A DNA stretch of 64,000 bases, from positions 79,335,127 to 79,399,126 of the forward strand of contig CM077023.1 of assembly GCA_039090855.1 (NCBI GenBank), given 5' to 3'. The DNA comes from Macrothele yani. Its lineage: Eukaryota; Arthropoda; Arachnida; Araneae; Macrothelidae. Positions within the stretch are counted from its first letter, which is position 1. Every line of letters begins with the position of its first letter. The notes beneath the pieces were generated by a model. The model had not been told where the DNA came from. It saw only the letters and a program-made list of their open reading frames with translations, and did no database searches. A program made the position numbers and the translations under genes. Positions 10,981 through 22,800 of this stretch are shown piece by piece.

Positions 10981-11571
10981 TTGCACACGGGAAGATTGAG
11001 TTATACACTAAACAAATTGAAGCATTTCAAAAAAACACTTGAACTAATTAGAATACACAGGTTTATAGCTGGAATCTTAATGCTGAACAGTGACGACACT
11101 CTTTCAATCCTGAAAAAAAGGGGGGGGGGGGCTGGTAAGTTGTCCCCAAATCGTGGTAGCTGCGATCTTCCAAAAAACTGTGCAAACGGTAACACTTTAC
11201 ATGGACGAAATTAGATCTACGATTTAAAAAAAACCACTTGAACATTTCACTAATATATATCCCATGTTAGCCGTTATTGCACACGGCAAGATTGAATTGT
11301 ACATTTAGCTGATTGACGACTTTTAAAACACTTGAAATCGTTAAAATACACAGATTGATAGCTAAAATCTTACTGACGAACAATGACGGTACTCATTCAA
11401 TCTTAAAAGTGGGAGGTTGGCAAGTTGTCCCCAATTCCTGGTAGCTTCAGTTTAAAAAACAAAACAAAAAAAAACGGGTCACATGGTAACACTTCACATG
11501 GACTAAACCAGATTGATGATTTGAAAAACCCTTGAACATTTCACAAATATATATCCCATTTTAGCTGCCAG
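10981..11571. repeat. Tandem duplication, 2 x about 296 bp
   Basis: TTGCACACGGGAAGATTGAG at 10981 recurs as TTGCACACGGCAAGATTGAA at 11277. The two units stay collinear to their ends (CATTTCAC..AATATATATCCCAT in both), with roughly 15-20% divergence judged by eye. A G run at 11118-11131 in the first unit is shortened in the second. No coding capacity is evident. Confidence 0.8.
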
Positions 11572-13182
11572 AGAAAGGCAAGAGATATGCTTTTGCATTT
11601 CTTTAAAAGTATTCATAACATTACAAATAGCTTCAACCATGCATTTCTCTAAACTTCTTCGTTAGAGGCGTAACTAGTATGAGGCAGAAGTATGATCTGC
11701 TTTCGGGCCCCCAAAACCTAGGGGCCTCTTGTATTTCTACGAGGTTCAAATTATGTGTTAGCTTTATAATATTCTTAACCTCGATTTGAAAATTAAAAAA
11801 AATAGGTTGGAGAAAACTTCAGTGTTTTAAGGATGCCAGTGCGTAGCTGGAATTCCTGGGTAAGTTTCCTGTTAAATGCCGGGTTTGGCAATTTGCTTCT
11901 TTTTTTCTTTCTTTTTTTTTTTTTTTTTAATTTGTAGTTTTGAACAGCCTTCCAGTACATGTAGTGAAAAAAAATTTAGCTAGTAGTTTTGAATTCTTTT
12001 TCAGCGTCACGTGACTTGCTTAGTTTTTTTTTTTTTTTTTTTTGTTGAAAAGGTCTGCTTTGTTTTTGAAGAGGGTAGCTATTCTTGGCTACAATCCTTA
12101 AACGAGTTTTGGCAATTTATTCCTTTTTGTTAGGTTTATATCATACTAAAGTGAAGTAGTTTGCAAATATTTGTAACTTTTATCCTCGGTTCAGGTTTGG
12201 AGTTTATGGTGATCTGTTCTTTTTGACGTCAGGTCGGGCCTGTATGTACATCACATCTGCATTCACGTTGACAAAATCTGTCGGAGACAGAATGGAAATT
12301 ATTTATGTAATTAAAAAGCGATTGGAATTTGATAGTGTTTGGACTATACAGTACTTCCAGGCAATTTTGAACTGTAAGCTTAAGTAACAGGTTACTAAGG
12401 AGATTTGTTAACATTAAAAAAGAAATTTAGGGCCCTAAATACAAATGTACTGTAGCGGAAATCCACGTTCACTAGATCCATGTGGAAATGAGGTAGGGGT
12501 CATTTATTCTGGTCCTTGATAAAACCAAAAATTATTGCTCTCAACATTTTCTTCATTTCTTGTAGTTTGTCTTTGCTTAATTGTAGCTCTTGAATATTCT
12601 TTTCTGCTGCTTTTGCACGACTAGATTTTCATGAACTTTGTTTTTTGTGTGGGGCTTGTTGACTTTTCGTATGCTTCTCAATTTGTACATATGGCTTCGT
12701 CAGGGCAAGCATGAAGATAATCTCTCATATATCTACAAAGACCAGAAAAGTGTGGGTTTCTGCTAATTTAGTTTGCTACAAAGGAAAAATTAAAGTTAAG
12801 GGAAAATTCAACAAATTTAACAGGGACAAATAACCCACTGCTAGCAAACCAAATAACATTGTCCGACGCACACTTAACGCTAACTAGTCCAAGAGAATTC
12901 ATGCAAACATTTCAAAAGAAGACGAATACCCACTACAACACAAAACAAGAGAAGAAAAACATAAACTTATGAAAAGTGAATAGCATTGCCTAAAAAAAAG
13001 AGATTTACTTATTCAGAAACAATTGTTCCAACGACTTTAAAATGTTGAAACATTAAATTTAATAAACACAGCCAAAGGAGTTGAGAATTAAAACACTGTT
13101 CCAATAGGGGAGATGGAATCCCTAGAACCGAGGTGCAAACCTCAAAGAAGTAAGAGAAAAGCCCAAGACACACACAATAAGT
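11572..13182. other. No gene recognised
   Basis: AT-rich sequence with T runs near 11905-11930 and 12027-12045. No domain-bearing frame or named repeat is found. Confidence 0.5.
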
Positions 13183-13388
13183 ACTTTTTTTATTTTTTTA
13201 TTGGAAGTTTAACGACCACCGTGAGCAACTCAATGGGCTATAAGCAGTCGCCCGTCCCTAATTTAGTGTCACTATTTCCAGGGAAGAGAGAGAACCAATG
13301 CCGTAAGACAAACACAACATCCATGCCTCCCCGGGATTCGAACCCGGACTCCTTTCGGACGAATGATCAGAGGCCATCGCTACCTAGC
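13183..13388 (-). repeat. SINE-A, nearly complete
   Basis: On the minus strand it shows the B box GGGTTCGAATCCCGGGG, the GTTTGTCTTACGG and CCCTAAATTAGGGACGGGC-like body segments, GCTCACGGTGGTCGTTAAAC and an A-rich tail at 13183-13199. The 5' A-box part is cut at about 13388. SINEs are transcribed by RNA polymerase III and copied by a LINE-encoded reverse transcriptase. Confidence 0.85.
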
Positions 13389-14097
13389 AATAATGAATGT
13401 GCATTTCACTTCAAAATAGATGTAACAACCTTAAAAATAAAAGATAAGAAATAAAACATAGAGAATTGCTAGTAAAATATAAACTATTTACAAATTATTG
13501 TTCAAATCATTAAGATACCAGCAAGAAGGCCCTAAGCCTAAAAGGTAGTAGTACACTTGTAACAAAACGTGGTTACAGGCAACAAAGGAACCCAAACCGC
13601 GGACCTAATAACCCGCGGAAAAGAACTAAAAGTACCTCCAAAACGAACAACAAACTTCAAAAAAGGTAGATGAAGAACCCAAATAAAGAAAAATTAAAAA
13701 AATGATGCAAAATAAAAAGTACAAACATACTAAACAAAGGCAGCACTTTGAGCTACCAACTAGTTTTTTGAACAGACATTTTGGAATGAAAGAGAGTTCT
13801 CGTCGAAGCGCCACCTGGCGGCCAACCGTAGAACCTTCCAGGGAAGTTGAAATTGAGTGTGTTTCCTAAGAGGAAATTATGCAAGTCTCTCCAAGAAGTA
13901 TTTTACTGAAAAAACTGTTTCGAAGTTGCTAGTGCAACCCAGAATACTAGAAAGCACTTCCTAGGAATAGAGAAATTTATATCTCTGTTTCCAGAAGTTT
14001 TAAAAGTATTTGAATAACCCAAATAGCAGGATCCTTCCCAAACCTTTAATTATTCAATATTACTATTTTTATTTGCTTTTAATTTTATATATATTTC
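13389..14097. other. No gene recognised
   Basis: No domain-bearing frame is found. The only notable word is GCGCCACCTGGCGGCCAA at 13808-13825, which resembles a CTCF core motif and is listed among the findings. Confidence 0.45.
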
Positions 14098-14345
14098 AAA
14101 CACAGGTCATCGCTCTTTCCACATTTATAAGTGAGTCACGGAAAAATTCGCATTGTCCGCCACCCTGAATCGAACCCATGGTCTTCCAGTTACGCGCCGG
14201 ATATGCTTCCACTGCACTACAGCGGCCTCGAATCCCTCCAGACTCACACACACTAACTGCCAAGCCAATTTGGCAGGTTGCTTCTTGGAGCCCCGCACAA
14301 TGCTGGGAATTCACCAAAGATGGTAAGCAGCAACTGACCAAATGC
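14098..14345 (-). repeat. SINE-C copy 1 (tRNA-derived)
   Basis: Minus-strand order: a leader containing CCAAATTGGCTTGGCAG, an A-box-like TAGTGCAGTGGAAGC, a B-box-like GGGTTCGATTCAGGG, then a tail with GTGACTCACTTATAAATG and GAAAGAGCGATGACC. Two further copies on the plus strand define the same order, so the family is real within this window. Protein-like frames here are shadows of the SINE. Confidence 0.75.
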
Positions 14346-14371
14346 TTAGAAGGCGTAACAAAAATTGCGTA

Positions 14372-14495
14372 ACTGGAAGACCCTGGGTTCGATTCAGGGT
14401 GCCGGACAATGAGAATTTTTCTGTGACTCACTTATAAACGTGGAAAGAGCGATGACCTCTGTTTGATGATCCTGGTATACGTCAAATATCTGTAT
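14372..14495 (+). repeat. SINE-C copy 2 (3' part)
   Basis: It starts within the tRNA-like region (GTAACTGGAAGACCCTGG), has the B box GGGTTCGATTCAGGG, then the tail GTGACTCACTTATAAACG and GAAAGAGCGATGACC. It lacks the A box. Confidence 0.7.
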
Positions 14496-14528
14496 TAATT
14501 ATTCATTCGTCTTCTAATTATTTGTTTA

Positions 14529-14775
14529 GTTGCTGCTTACCATCTTTGGTGAATCCCTAGCATTGTGCGGTGCTCCAAGAAGCAACCTGCCAAATTGGCT
14601 TGGTAGTTAGTGTGTGTGAGTCTGGAGGAATTCGAGGGTGCAGTGGAAGCATATCCTGCGCGTAACTGTAAGACCCTGGGTTCGATTCCCGGTGGCGGCC
14701 AGTGAGAATCTTTCCGTGACTCACTTATAAACGTAGAAAGAGCGATGACCTCTGTTTGATGTTCCTGGTCCACGT
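14529..14775 (+). repeat. SINE-C copy 3
   Basis: Full collinear copy of copy 1 in the opposite orientation, from GTTGCTGCTTACCATC to GATGTTCCTGG, with B box GGGTTCGATTCCCGG. With copy 1 it makes an inverted pair separated by copy 2. Confidence 0.75.
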
Positions 14776-14992
14776 CAAATGTCTGTATTAATTATATATT
14801 TTTTATGTATAGCTTTATATAAGAGCATTATGTATTTTTTGTAGTTCTTTTTTTAAATTACAAACTTTTTTTAATCAAAGGAGAGGGAAAAAATATGGTA
14901 TTATAGGTTCCTAAAGAAATGTAGATGACTACATCATCATCTAAACCTCTAAAATTAGCTTTAATTTAGACGATTCATTCGGTCACCAAGAT

Positions 14993-16135
14993 TTAAAATA
15001 AGTCTTCCATCCTAACTCTATATTTGAGAACTATTTTCCTTAATGCAACTTTTAAGAAGTTTTTAGGCACTTGGTTATCAATAAACTGATTGATTAAAAC
15101 TTTAACATGTTTCTCTAGTTCAAAATTTAAGCTACATATTCTAGTTAGCCTTAGGACTTGTGAAATAAATACGTTTTCTATTACCTTACAGGAAATATTA
15201 CTCCACCACATACCATATTTGACTATTTTAAAGTTAAAATTATTTCTCTTATCATAAAGGCTGATAACAGGGCTGCCTGAATTAAGATTAATGATTAAAT
15301 CTAAAAATTCAAGAACTTGGTTATTGTCATTGGTTTTATTTACTTTAAGGCAATTAGGATAAATAGCTAAAAAAACTTTTTCGAGCTTTCCTGAATTTTT
15401 TAAGCAAAGAAGGTCCTTAATGTATCTGTAAGTATGTAAGTAACTATCCTGATTAGAAGAATTTGACTTCATGAACAGATATTATTTGAAGAACAAGAAT
15501 AAGTTGCATACACTAGTGGAATATGAGCAGCCCATAGGGATTGCATTAGCCTGTTTGTAAAACTTATTGTTGAAGAGAAGAAAATTATTTTTAATGCAGC
15601 AATTTAGAAGCGTATGCCAAGAATTTTCCGAAATAATGCTAAATATCTTAAATTCTACAAATAGTAACTTGAGAGTACTGATAATGTTCTCTATTGGGAG
15701 GCTGGTGTACAGATTTTCAAAGTCTATTGACCTCTACAGGTTTAACATCAAGAATATCAGAAATGACCTCGTTATTGGTTTTAATAATCCAGAAGTTCTT
15801 ACATGTTAAATTTACATTGGATTTAATTAGGGTTAAAACTTTCTTCAAAACTGATTCAAAATACTGGTCTATTACTTTTCTATAATTTTTGGTCCCACTA
15901 GCTATGAATCTGAATTTCACCGGTTCCTTATGAAATTTTGCAGTAGCAAAAAGATAAGGAAATTCAGGTTCATAACTGTGTGCCAATCTAAGCCCCAGCT
16001 GCTTGTGAAATGCTTTGAACTTATTAGTAAGTTCCTTACCGGAAACTGAAGTAGTCTGATAAGTATCTTTATTGTTAAGCTCCTGAGAAATTAATTCATG
16101 ATTGAATTTTTTATGCTGTTATTATACAAAAAATT
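14993..16135 (-). pseudogene. Reverse transcriptase domain of the Naiad-like element
   Basis: Collinear minus-strand segments: KFNHELISQELNNKDTYQTT; then EFPYLFATAKFHKEPVKFRF (the LPKIHK-like motif); then ENLYTSLPIENIISTLK; then KQANAIPMGCSYSTSVCNL (the Q-x-x-x-IPMG motif); then the catalytic-box region TYRYIKDLL; then the thumb-like C-terminal part ending MEDLF at the stop. Frame changes occur near 15717 and there is a stop near 15485. The usual Y-x-DD catalytic pair is IKD here (15414-15425), so the first catalytic aspartate is lysine and the enzyme would be dead even without the frameshifts. Confidence 0.75.
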
Positions 16136-16279
16136 TTGATCAGTTAAATGTGCCTTAAAACCTTGAAAAATATTGCATTTCCATTCAGCAAAGGCCCCGA
16201 TTGGCAGATTGTAGCCTAAGCTAGTTTTGACAATATACTTATCTAAATCCTGATAAAATTCAAACTTAATTCTCTCTTT

Positions 16280-16460
16280 AGAGAGGTGGAAAGATGGCCT
16301 GAACTTAACACCAAAACCTAAGATCCTTCTTAGATGAGGATTATCTATAAAATCTAATTTACCAGTAATAATGTGCTTATGAAAGTTATCATAAAAAACA
16401 GTACCATGATAGTTACTACAATTACAGCTAAGATTAGCTAAATTAGTAAGAGCAGAAGGT
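16280..16460 (-). pseudogene. CxC / HHITG linker of the Naiad-like element
   Basis: The minus strand encodes LSCNCSNYHGTVFYDNF, then HKHIITGKLDFIDNPHLRRI, then LGFGVKFRPS. The CxC pair and the H-x-x-TG-(n)-LR-x-(n)-GxxFR pattern are hallmarks of the region between the N-terminal endonuclease and the RT in Naiad-like elements. The frame stays open through EFYQDLDKYIVK and continues toward the RT. Confidence 0.7.
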
Positions 16461-16834
16461 GATTTTTAATTTTTAACATAAGAACCCAGCATTTTAACGT
16501 ATTTGAAACTTACAACTGTTTGGTGATAAGGAATAGGGAAGCTACCAGTACTACAATATTATAGAACAATTTTCTAATTTTGAGGGAGTCATAGCATTTA
16601 TTGAGGAATCTAATTGTAATATAGTTTTGGAAACTGACTTGGGTTAGATTTTATCTTCGAGAATTTATTTCAGAATATCTGAAACAAGAGTGAACACATG
16701 TGAATCTATATTACAAGCTTGAGAATTCCAGGTTTTGAAAAAGGATTTTAGCACAGTATGCTTAAAAGTTTTAAGAAGTGAGACAGTATTTTTAACAAAC
16801 TTGTGGTTATTTTTGAACTCAAGAATAGTTTGAA

Positions 16835-17263
16835 TTAATTAATTGAAATTAACTTTAATGGAGGACTTAACCAGCCTCTTTCTTCTATTGCCTCTGCTAC
16901 AACCCTGTTGGGGAAACAAGAACAGTTCTCTAACAGAAACCGAGAGTGTTTATTATCTAAAAGGGTAGAATTCAATCCATAAGGGTACAAGACCAGCTGT
17001 TTAAGAATTTCAGTTGATTGTGTTGCAAGCCTGTCTTCCAGATTTGGGATAATGTGCAGCACCTCAATTTGCACATTATCAAAACCATAAAGATGGAAAT
17101 GCTCAAGTTCATGGGTGAAAAGCCCAAAGGAATTGTGTTGTGAAACTTGCTGACCAGCGACCTGTGCCCATTATTTCTAAGGTGCAGAGGATTCTTAGAT
17201 CGCCCAATGTAAATCAAATCACAAATGGTACAAGTAAGTTTATAGGTGGAATTAAATACCTTT
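16835..17263 (-). pseudogene. GIY-YIG endonuclease domain of the Naiad-like element
   Basis: The minus strand encodes LTCTICDLIYIGRS followed by LHLRNNGHRS. This matches the GIY-YIG core (a Cys-x-x-Cys just before the Y-I-G, then the conserved Arg and His). A frameshift near 17115 moves the continuing sequence (HELEHFHLYGFDNVQIEVLH) to another frame, and a stop lies just upstream, in KKF*KVFN. The domain would nick the target DNA to prime reverse transcription. Its position upstream of the RT on the same strand shows the permuted domain order. The start codon of the ancestral ORF cannot be set. Confidence 0.7.
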
Positions 17264-17430
17264 CAAAACTTTTTGTCATGTGCTAGTTGTTCATGCCCAT
17301 ATAGCTTAGGATTTGCGGACTTGGAAGTGAGTCAGCGTTTATCGCTGCATAATACGAGATCCTTTTCGCCAGCTTTAGAATTCACATAGAGTTAGGGAGC
17401 TAGCCTACCCAAGTGGGAGTAACTAGGAAA

Positions 17431-17715
17431 GCTGAATCGGACTCCACCCCTATCAATGTCAAAGACACCACTGCTTTCTGCCATGCAAAAAACCCGTCAA
17501 ACAAACAAACGCTACACTCTTCTAGAAAAACTTAAAAACAGTAAATTAATAAACTCAAAAACAAAACAAATTAAAAAACAAAAATAACTGGAGGTAGACT
17601 TGCAAAGCAAATTTTTAAATAAAATCGCGCAAAGCTGCAAATTATAAATTGAAAAAAACAGCAGAAAAACCAAGTAAAAGCATCAGATAAAACCCCAACT
17701 TTGACATTGTATATA
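17431..17715. other. Spacer, nothing recognised
   Basis: AT-rich sequence between the Penelope-like element and the Tc1 terminus. No pLTR signature was seen. Confidence 0.4.
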
Positions 17716-18933
17716 CACTATCTACCAACAAGTAATTGGACAACCCTGCAATCGACGATATCTGCGGTCCTGATACACGTAGCGGCCGCCGCCATTAAAT
17801 ATCGTGTGGGAAACAAAAACGCAACCAGTCGCATGCAAGATGCCACGCAGTTCGGAACTCTCTGATTTCGAGAAAGGTGTAATCGTCGGGTATCACAGGA
17901 ATGGCCGATCCATACGTGACATATCCAGCAAGTTGAAGTACCCAAAATCGACATTGGCCTACGTGATTGGCAAGTGGAAGATGAGAGGTGACTGTCGGAA
18001 TGTGCCCCGACCCGGCAGACCCACAAAACTGGGAGTTAGAGACCGACGGGTGCAGGCCAGAGAAATTCGGAAGAACCGCACCAAATCGATGGGCCACATC
18101 CGCGAGGAGTTTCAACAGGCATCCGGGAGTGTTCATTCGATGAATACCATCCGTAAGGAAGCCCATTTGCTCGGTTATCATGGACGTGCTGCCGCCCACA
18201 AGCCTTTGATCACCAAGTCCAATAGCGCTGCTCGGCTAACGTGGTGCAAAGAACGTCGACAGTGGACCGTTGAACAGTGGAAACAGGTTCTCTGGAGCGA
18301 CGAATCAAGGTTCACCCTGTACCGTTCGGATGGCAGGGTCTGGGTTTGGCGCCTGTCTGGAGAACGCCTCCTGCCGGAATGTATTGTGCCAACTGTGAAT
18401 TTCGACTGCGGTGGAATTATGCTATGAGGATGTTTCTCCTTGTATGGCGCAGACCCTTGGTCGCAATTCCTAGTAGACTCAACGCCGAGACCTACTGCAA
18501 CATTTTGGATGACAATGCGCTTCCTACGTTGTGGCAGGCATACGGGGTGGACCCATGTTACTTTCAGGATGACAATGCCACCTGTCATGTTGCGAGGTCC
18601 ACCGTGGCTTGGTATGGTGACAATGGGGTTAATCGAATAGACTGGCTTGCGCAGAGCCCAGACCTTAACCCTATCGAGCACCTGTGGGACGAGTTGGAGC
18701 GTCGACTTAAGGGGTGCCCCCACCTTCCGAAATTGGTGAAGGAACTGACCTGTCTTCTCCAAGCCGAGTGGAAGAAAATACCGCTAGCCGTCTTACAACG
18801 CCTGGTTGAGAGTATGCCCCGGAGGGTCGCATCTGTAATCGCCGCTCGTGGAGGCACCACCAACTATTGAAGGTGAATAAACTTCGTTTTCTTTTGCTAT
18901 CACAGGTGTCCAATTACTTGTTGGTAGATAGTG
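17716..18933 (+). mobile_element. Tc1 element (DD34E), near-complete
   Basis: The terminal inverted repeat CACTATCTACCAACAAGTAA is identical at both ends for at least 27 bases and is flanked by TA (17714-17715 and 18934-18935). At 1218 bp it has the normal length for a Tc1 element. It carries one transposase gene with two visible lesions, so it is a recent but inactive copy. Confidence 0.92.
17840..18870 (+). pseudogene. Tc1 transposase, one nonsense and one frameshift lesion
   Basis: The start was chosen at MPRSSELSDFEKG, the usual Tc1 N-terminus, rather than the upstream in-frame ATG. The order is a paired-like HTH DNA-binding domain, the GRPTK-type AT-hook/NLS, then the DDE core: D in LWSDESRF, D in CYFQDDNATCH and E in LNPIEHLWDE, with exactly 34 residues between the last two. 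A TGA at 18425 replaces the Trp of the usual V-W-G-C-F motif, and a frameshift follows between about 18440 and 18485. The enzyme would bind its TIRs and cut and paste into TA. Everything downstream to the C-terminal RRVASVIAARGG is intact. Confidence 0.92.
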
Positions 18934-19059
18934 TATATATATATTGCCGTTGTGAGCAACTGAGAACTGTCTGACGATTTTCGCTTTAAGTTTGAAGCCT
19001 TGACACTAACATAAAACGTTAAAACTGCAACTCCGATTGATATTCAACAGACTTTTCAT

Positions 19060-19322
19060 GACTTTGGATTAATTGAGTTATATCCGAATATCAGTATTGC
19101 TCTCCGAATATTTCTCATTCTTCCGTTTCTACTACTTCGTGTGAGAAAAGTTTTAGCAAGTTAAAATTAATTAAAATTTATTTAAGATCGACTATCAGGC
19201 AAGAATGATTATCCAATCTTTCCATAATTTTGATTGAATGTAATATCGTTAAAGATATTAATTACGATGATGTAATTAATGAATTTGCTGATATGAAAGC
19301 CAGAAAAGTGCCATTAAAATAA
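19060..19322 (+). pseudogene. hAT transposase C-terminal dimerisation fragment
   Basis: One frame encodes ELYPNISIALRIFLILP. After a break near 19140 another frame continues with IKIYLRSTIRQERLSNLSII and VKDINYDDVINEFADMKARK up to the stop at 19320. This is the C-terminus of zf-MYM1/DUF4371-type hAT transposases (ERSFSKLKLIKxYLRSTMxQERLxxLAxLSIE). The central ERSFSKL block is corrupted. No TIR or target duplication was found, so element ends are unknown. The surrounding 18936-19850 holds no other gene. Confidence 0.7.
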
Positions 19323-19867
19323 TTATTTTCATTTATAAATACATGTGAGTGATCTTGTATATTTCTTGTGTACACAAAAAGTATTTACAAAACAATTTTT
19401 ACATCGTATTTGTTTTATTATTATTTTTCGATATAAAAATATTTAATAAATTTGATATATATGTGTATGTATATATCAAAATCCGCAGGGTGGCGATATT
19501 TTATTCCCACTCTTTAAATTAGATTGTGTGAAAATAACTGGATTGAAATCTAAAACACAGATGAAAATTGTCGAGCTTTTAAGAGAAACTAAGAAATGTA
19601 AAATGATTATACATATAATGCCATTCATTTTCGCTTGAAGAGGTTTTAGCAACGTGGCATTACTTTTGATTCAGTACCTTTAATTAAAATGCCCTTGTCT
19701 TCCTACTATGCAGACTAAATTTCCGCATTTAGTGCATACCAGAAGCTTCCGAAGCTTCCGAGATAGAAATGGAATCATATAACTGCATTACTTTTCTAAT
19801 TCACGTCTCTTAATTCAATGCTAAATAGGACTTTTGAGAGACCATAATATATATACAGTATATATAT

Positions 19868-22800
19868 ATATATATCATCATCATCATCATCATTGTCAAC
19901 CATTATCAATCCACTTCTGGACGAAGATCTCCCCAAGTTTCCTCCACAACGGTCTGTCTTGTGCCAGTCTCCTCCATGTCACTCCTGCATACTTTCAAAT
20001 TTCATCCACCCATCTCCCATGTGGTCTTCTTCTTCTGGGTCTTTTCCTGTTCCTCGGAATCCAATCTAAAATTTCGGCTGTCCATCGATGGTCTGTCCTT
20101 CTGGCAGTATGTCCAGCCCATTGCCATTTCAGGGATTTAACTCTGATCATGATGTCTTCCACTCATCTCATTTTTCGGATCAACGAGTTCCTCTTCTTAT
20201 CTCTCCTGGTTACACCAAGCATGCACCTGTCCATGCTGTTTTGAGTTGTCTGCAGCCTTTGTATGTCTCTTTTAGTTAAGGTCCACGTCTCTGCACCATA
20301 CATAAGCACTGGAAGAATGCATTGATCAAACACTTTTCTTTTAAGACATAATGGCATATTGCTCTTGAAAATTATGTTGTTTCTTCCAAAAGCTCTCCAG
20401 GCAAGTTTTGTACGCCGATTAATTTCTTCATCAATGTGACCCTCCCTTGATATCTGCTGTCCAAGATAAACGTACGTGTCTGTTATCTCCAGCTTTTCTC
20501 CATCAATCGATAAATCTTCATTTCTTGAAAAAGCATTGAACATCACTTTTGTCTTCTGAAGGTTCATTTTTAATCCCAATTCTTTACTCTTGTCAGCAAG
20601 TTCCTGGATCATACTCTGCAGCTCTGATGGGGTAGCTACAAAAATGACAACGTGATCAGCAAAACGAAGGTGAGTTAGATAATCTCCATTAATCTTTATC
20701 CCCTTGTTTTCCCAGCTCAGCGACTGAAAGACACCCTCCAAAGTAGCATTAAAGAGCTTCGGAGATATAGTGTCACCTTGTCTCACTCCCTTTCCAACTT
20801 TTATGTGCGTTGTATTTTCAAACAGCCGAATCTTTGCACTTGCATTTTCATAGATGTTATTAATAATATTAATGTATGCATCTTCAATACCGCAGGATTT
20901 CAGAGCCATTGTAACTGCTGATGGTTTCACCGAATCAAAGGCTTTTTCATAATCGATAAAAGCCATGCACAATGGAAGTTCATATTTCCTCGCTCTTTCA
21001 ATTAGTTCTCTCAGTACGTGGATATGATCTATTGTGATGTAGCCACTCCTGAATCCAGCTTGTTCTCTCGGTCTCTCGGTTCAGTGTTACCTTCAAGCGG
21101 TGTGAAAGAACTTTAGTGAAGATTTTATAAACCACTGATAGGAGGCTGATAGGTCTGTAGTTCCTGAGATCCTCAATGTCACCTTTTTTATGTAGCAAGA
21201 TCATTGTAGCGTTGTTCCAATCATCAGGAATCTTCCCTTCATTAAGTCATCGAGTGAAATTTTGGGCGAGTACTGTTTCGATTTCTCCACTTGCTTCTTG
21301 TATGATGTCTACAGTAATTCCATCTCCTCCTGGAGCTTTTCCCCGCTTCATGTTCTTGATTGCTTGTGCAACTTCTGCTGGGAGGACTGGAAGAACTCTG
21401 GTACTGGTACCTTTCATGATGTCTGGAGTACCTGTATTATCCCTTTCATATAATTTGGAGAAGAAATCTTTCACTCTTGTCAAAATTTCGCCTCTATTTC
21501 TTGTTACAGAACCATCTTCTTTTCTCAGTGCCATAATCTGTTTTCTTCCCTTACTGAGATGTCCCGTTGCTATCTTTAGGCTTTGGTTGTTTTCAATTGC
21601 TTTCTTCACTAGTTCACAGTTGAATTTCCTTACGTCTTCAGTGATACTTTTTCGTACTGTCTTGCATCGCTCTAGATATTCCACTTTGGAAGTCTCATCT
21701 TCTTTAGTTGTCCTCACCTCTCTTCTTTTTTGCATCAACATTTTGGTTTTTCCTGATAATTTGTTCACATGCAACTTGTTCTTAGACCCAGCTAATTTTG
21801 TTGCTGTTTCCATAAGAGCTTTGGTTACTTTTCTGTTAACTTCAGAAATATCCACTTCTTCCGATGTTAGGCCTTCTAAAGCGGAGAATCTGTTCTTCAG
21901 TTCCAACTTCAAGGTATTATGGTGTTTTTTAAGGTTGGTTATGTCAATACATTTTGTTTGTCTTATGAGCTTGCCACGTTCAAGTGTAGTGTTGAGATGC
22001 ATCTTACATCTCACCAATCTATGGTCACTACCTGTGTTGAACTTGTTTAGCACACTACAGTCTTCTATGACGAATTTTTTGTTACACATAATAAAATCAA
22101 TTTCACTTGTCGTTCTATTTGGATGTCTCCATGTCCATTTCCTGTGTGGATTTTTCTTGAAAAAGGAGTTCAAGAAGAAAAACCCTTCTGCCTCTGCAAA
22201 CTCAACGAGAGTATTTCCACGCTGGTTTCTGTTGCCGTGACCGAATTTACCTACTGAAGTTTCATTTTGTTGCCGTTGCCCTATTTTTGCATTGAAATCT
22301 CCCATAATTATCTTCAAATGTTGCTTACCTTTATTATTTAGATCACGAATTTTCTCATAAAATTCTTCAATTTCTTCTTCAGGATGACTTGTGGTGGGTG
22401 CATAAGTTTGAATTATCTGAGCCTGGTATCTTCTCGAGAGTTGGATAACGAGTCGTGCAGCTCTGTCAGAGAAACTTTCAACTTCTTCAACTTTATCCTT
22501 TAGTTTCTTGTTTATTATAAATCCAACACCACTAGTTCTGCCAGTATCTGTTCCACGATAGTAGAAAAGATGTCCACTTTTCAGTTCAATGAGATCTTCT
22601 CCTTTTCTCCTTACCTCATTTAGCCCGACGATGTCCCACTTGATCCTTTGTAGTTCCTCTTCCTATTCAAGAAGCCTTGAATCCGAAGATAGGGAGCGTC
22701 CATTACACGTAGCCAAGGTCAGCATCAGATGGCAGCCTAGTCCGGTTCTCCGGGGATTCTTAGCACCCTCTGCCTTCATGTCGCACTGGCCGCTGCCTTG

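Larger units (their letters stand above)
14993..17430 (-). mobile_element. Penelope-like retroelement with N-terminal GIY-YIG (Naiad-like)
   Basis: Read on the minus strand, the order is a GIY-YIG endonuclease region (about 17263-16835), a CxC plus HxxTG linker (16450-16280) and a reverse transcriptase (16135-14993). Classical Penelope elements carry GIY-YIG after the RT. The order seen here is that of the permuted Naiad-type clade, which is widespread in invertebrates. The coding region is broken by stops and frameshifts. No terminal pLTR or target duplication was identified at its ends. A Tc1 element begins about 290 bp upstream. Confidence 0.75.

Noticed and set aside
14096..14773. Frames of 78-111 codons in SINE-C
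   Set aside because: They come from tRNA-derived SINE copies in both orientations and contain B-box sequence, so they are shadows.
17795..18913. Several 60-200 codon minus-strand frames opposite the Tc1
   Set aside because: They are antisense shadows of the transposase coding strand.
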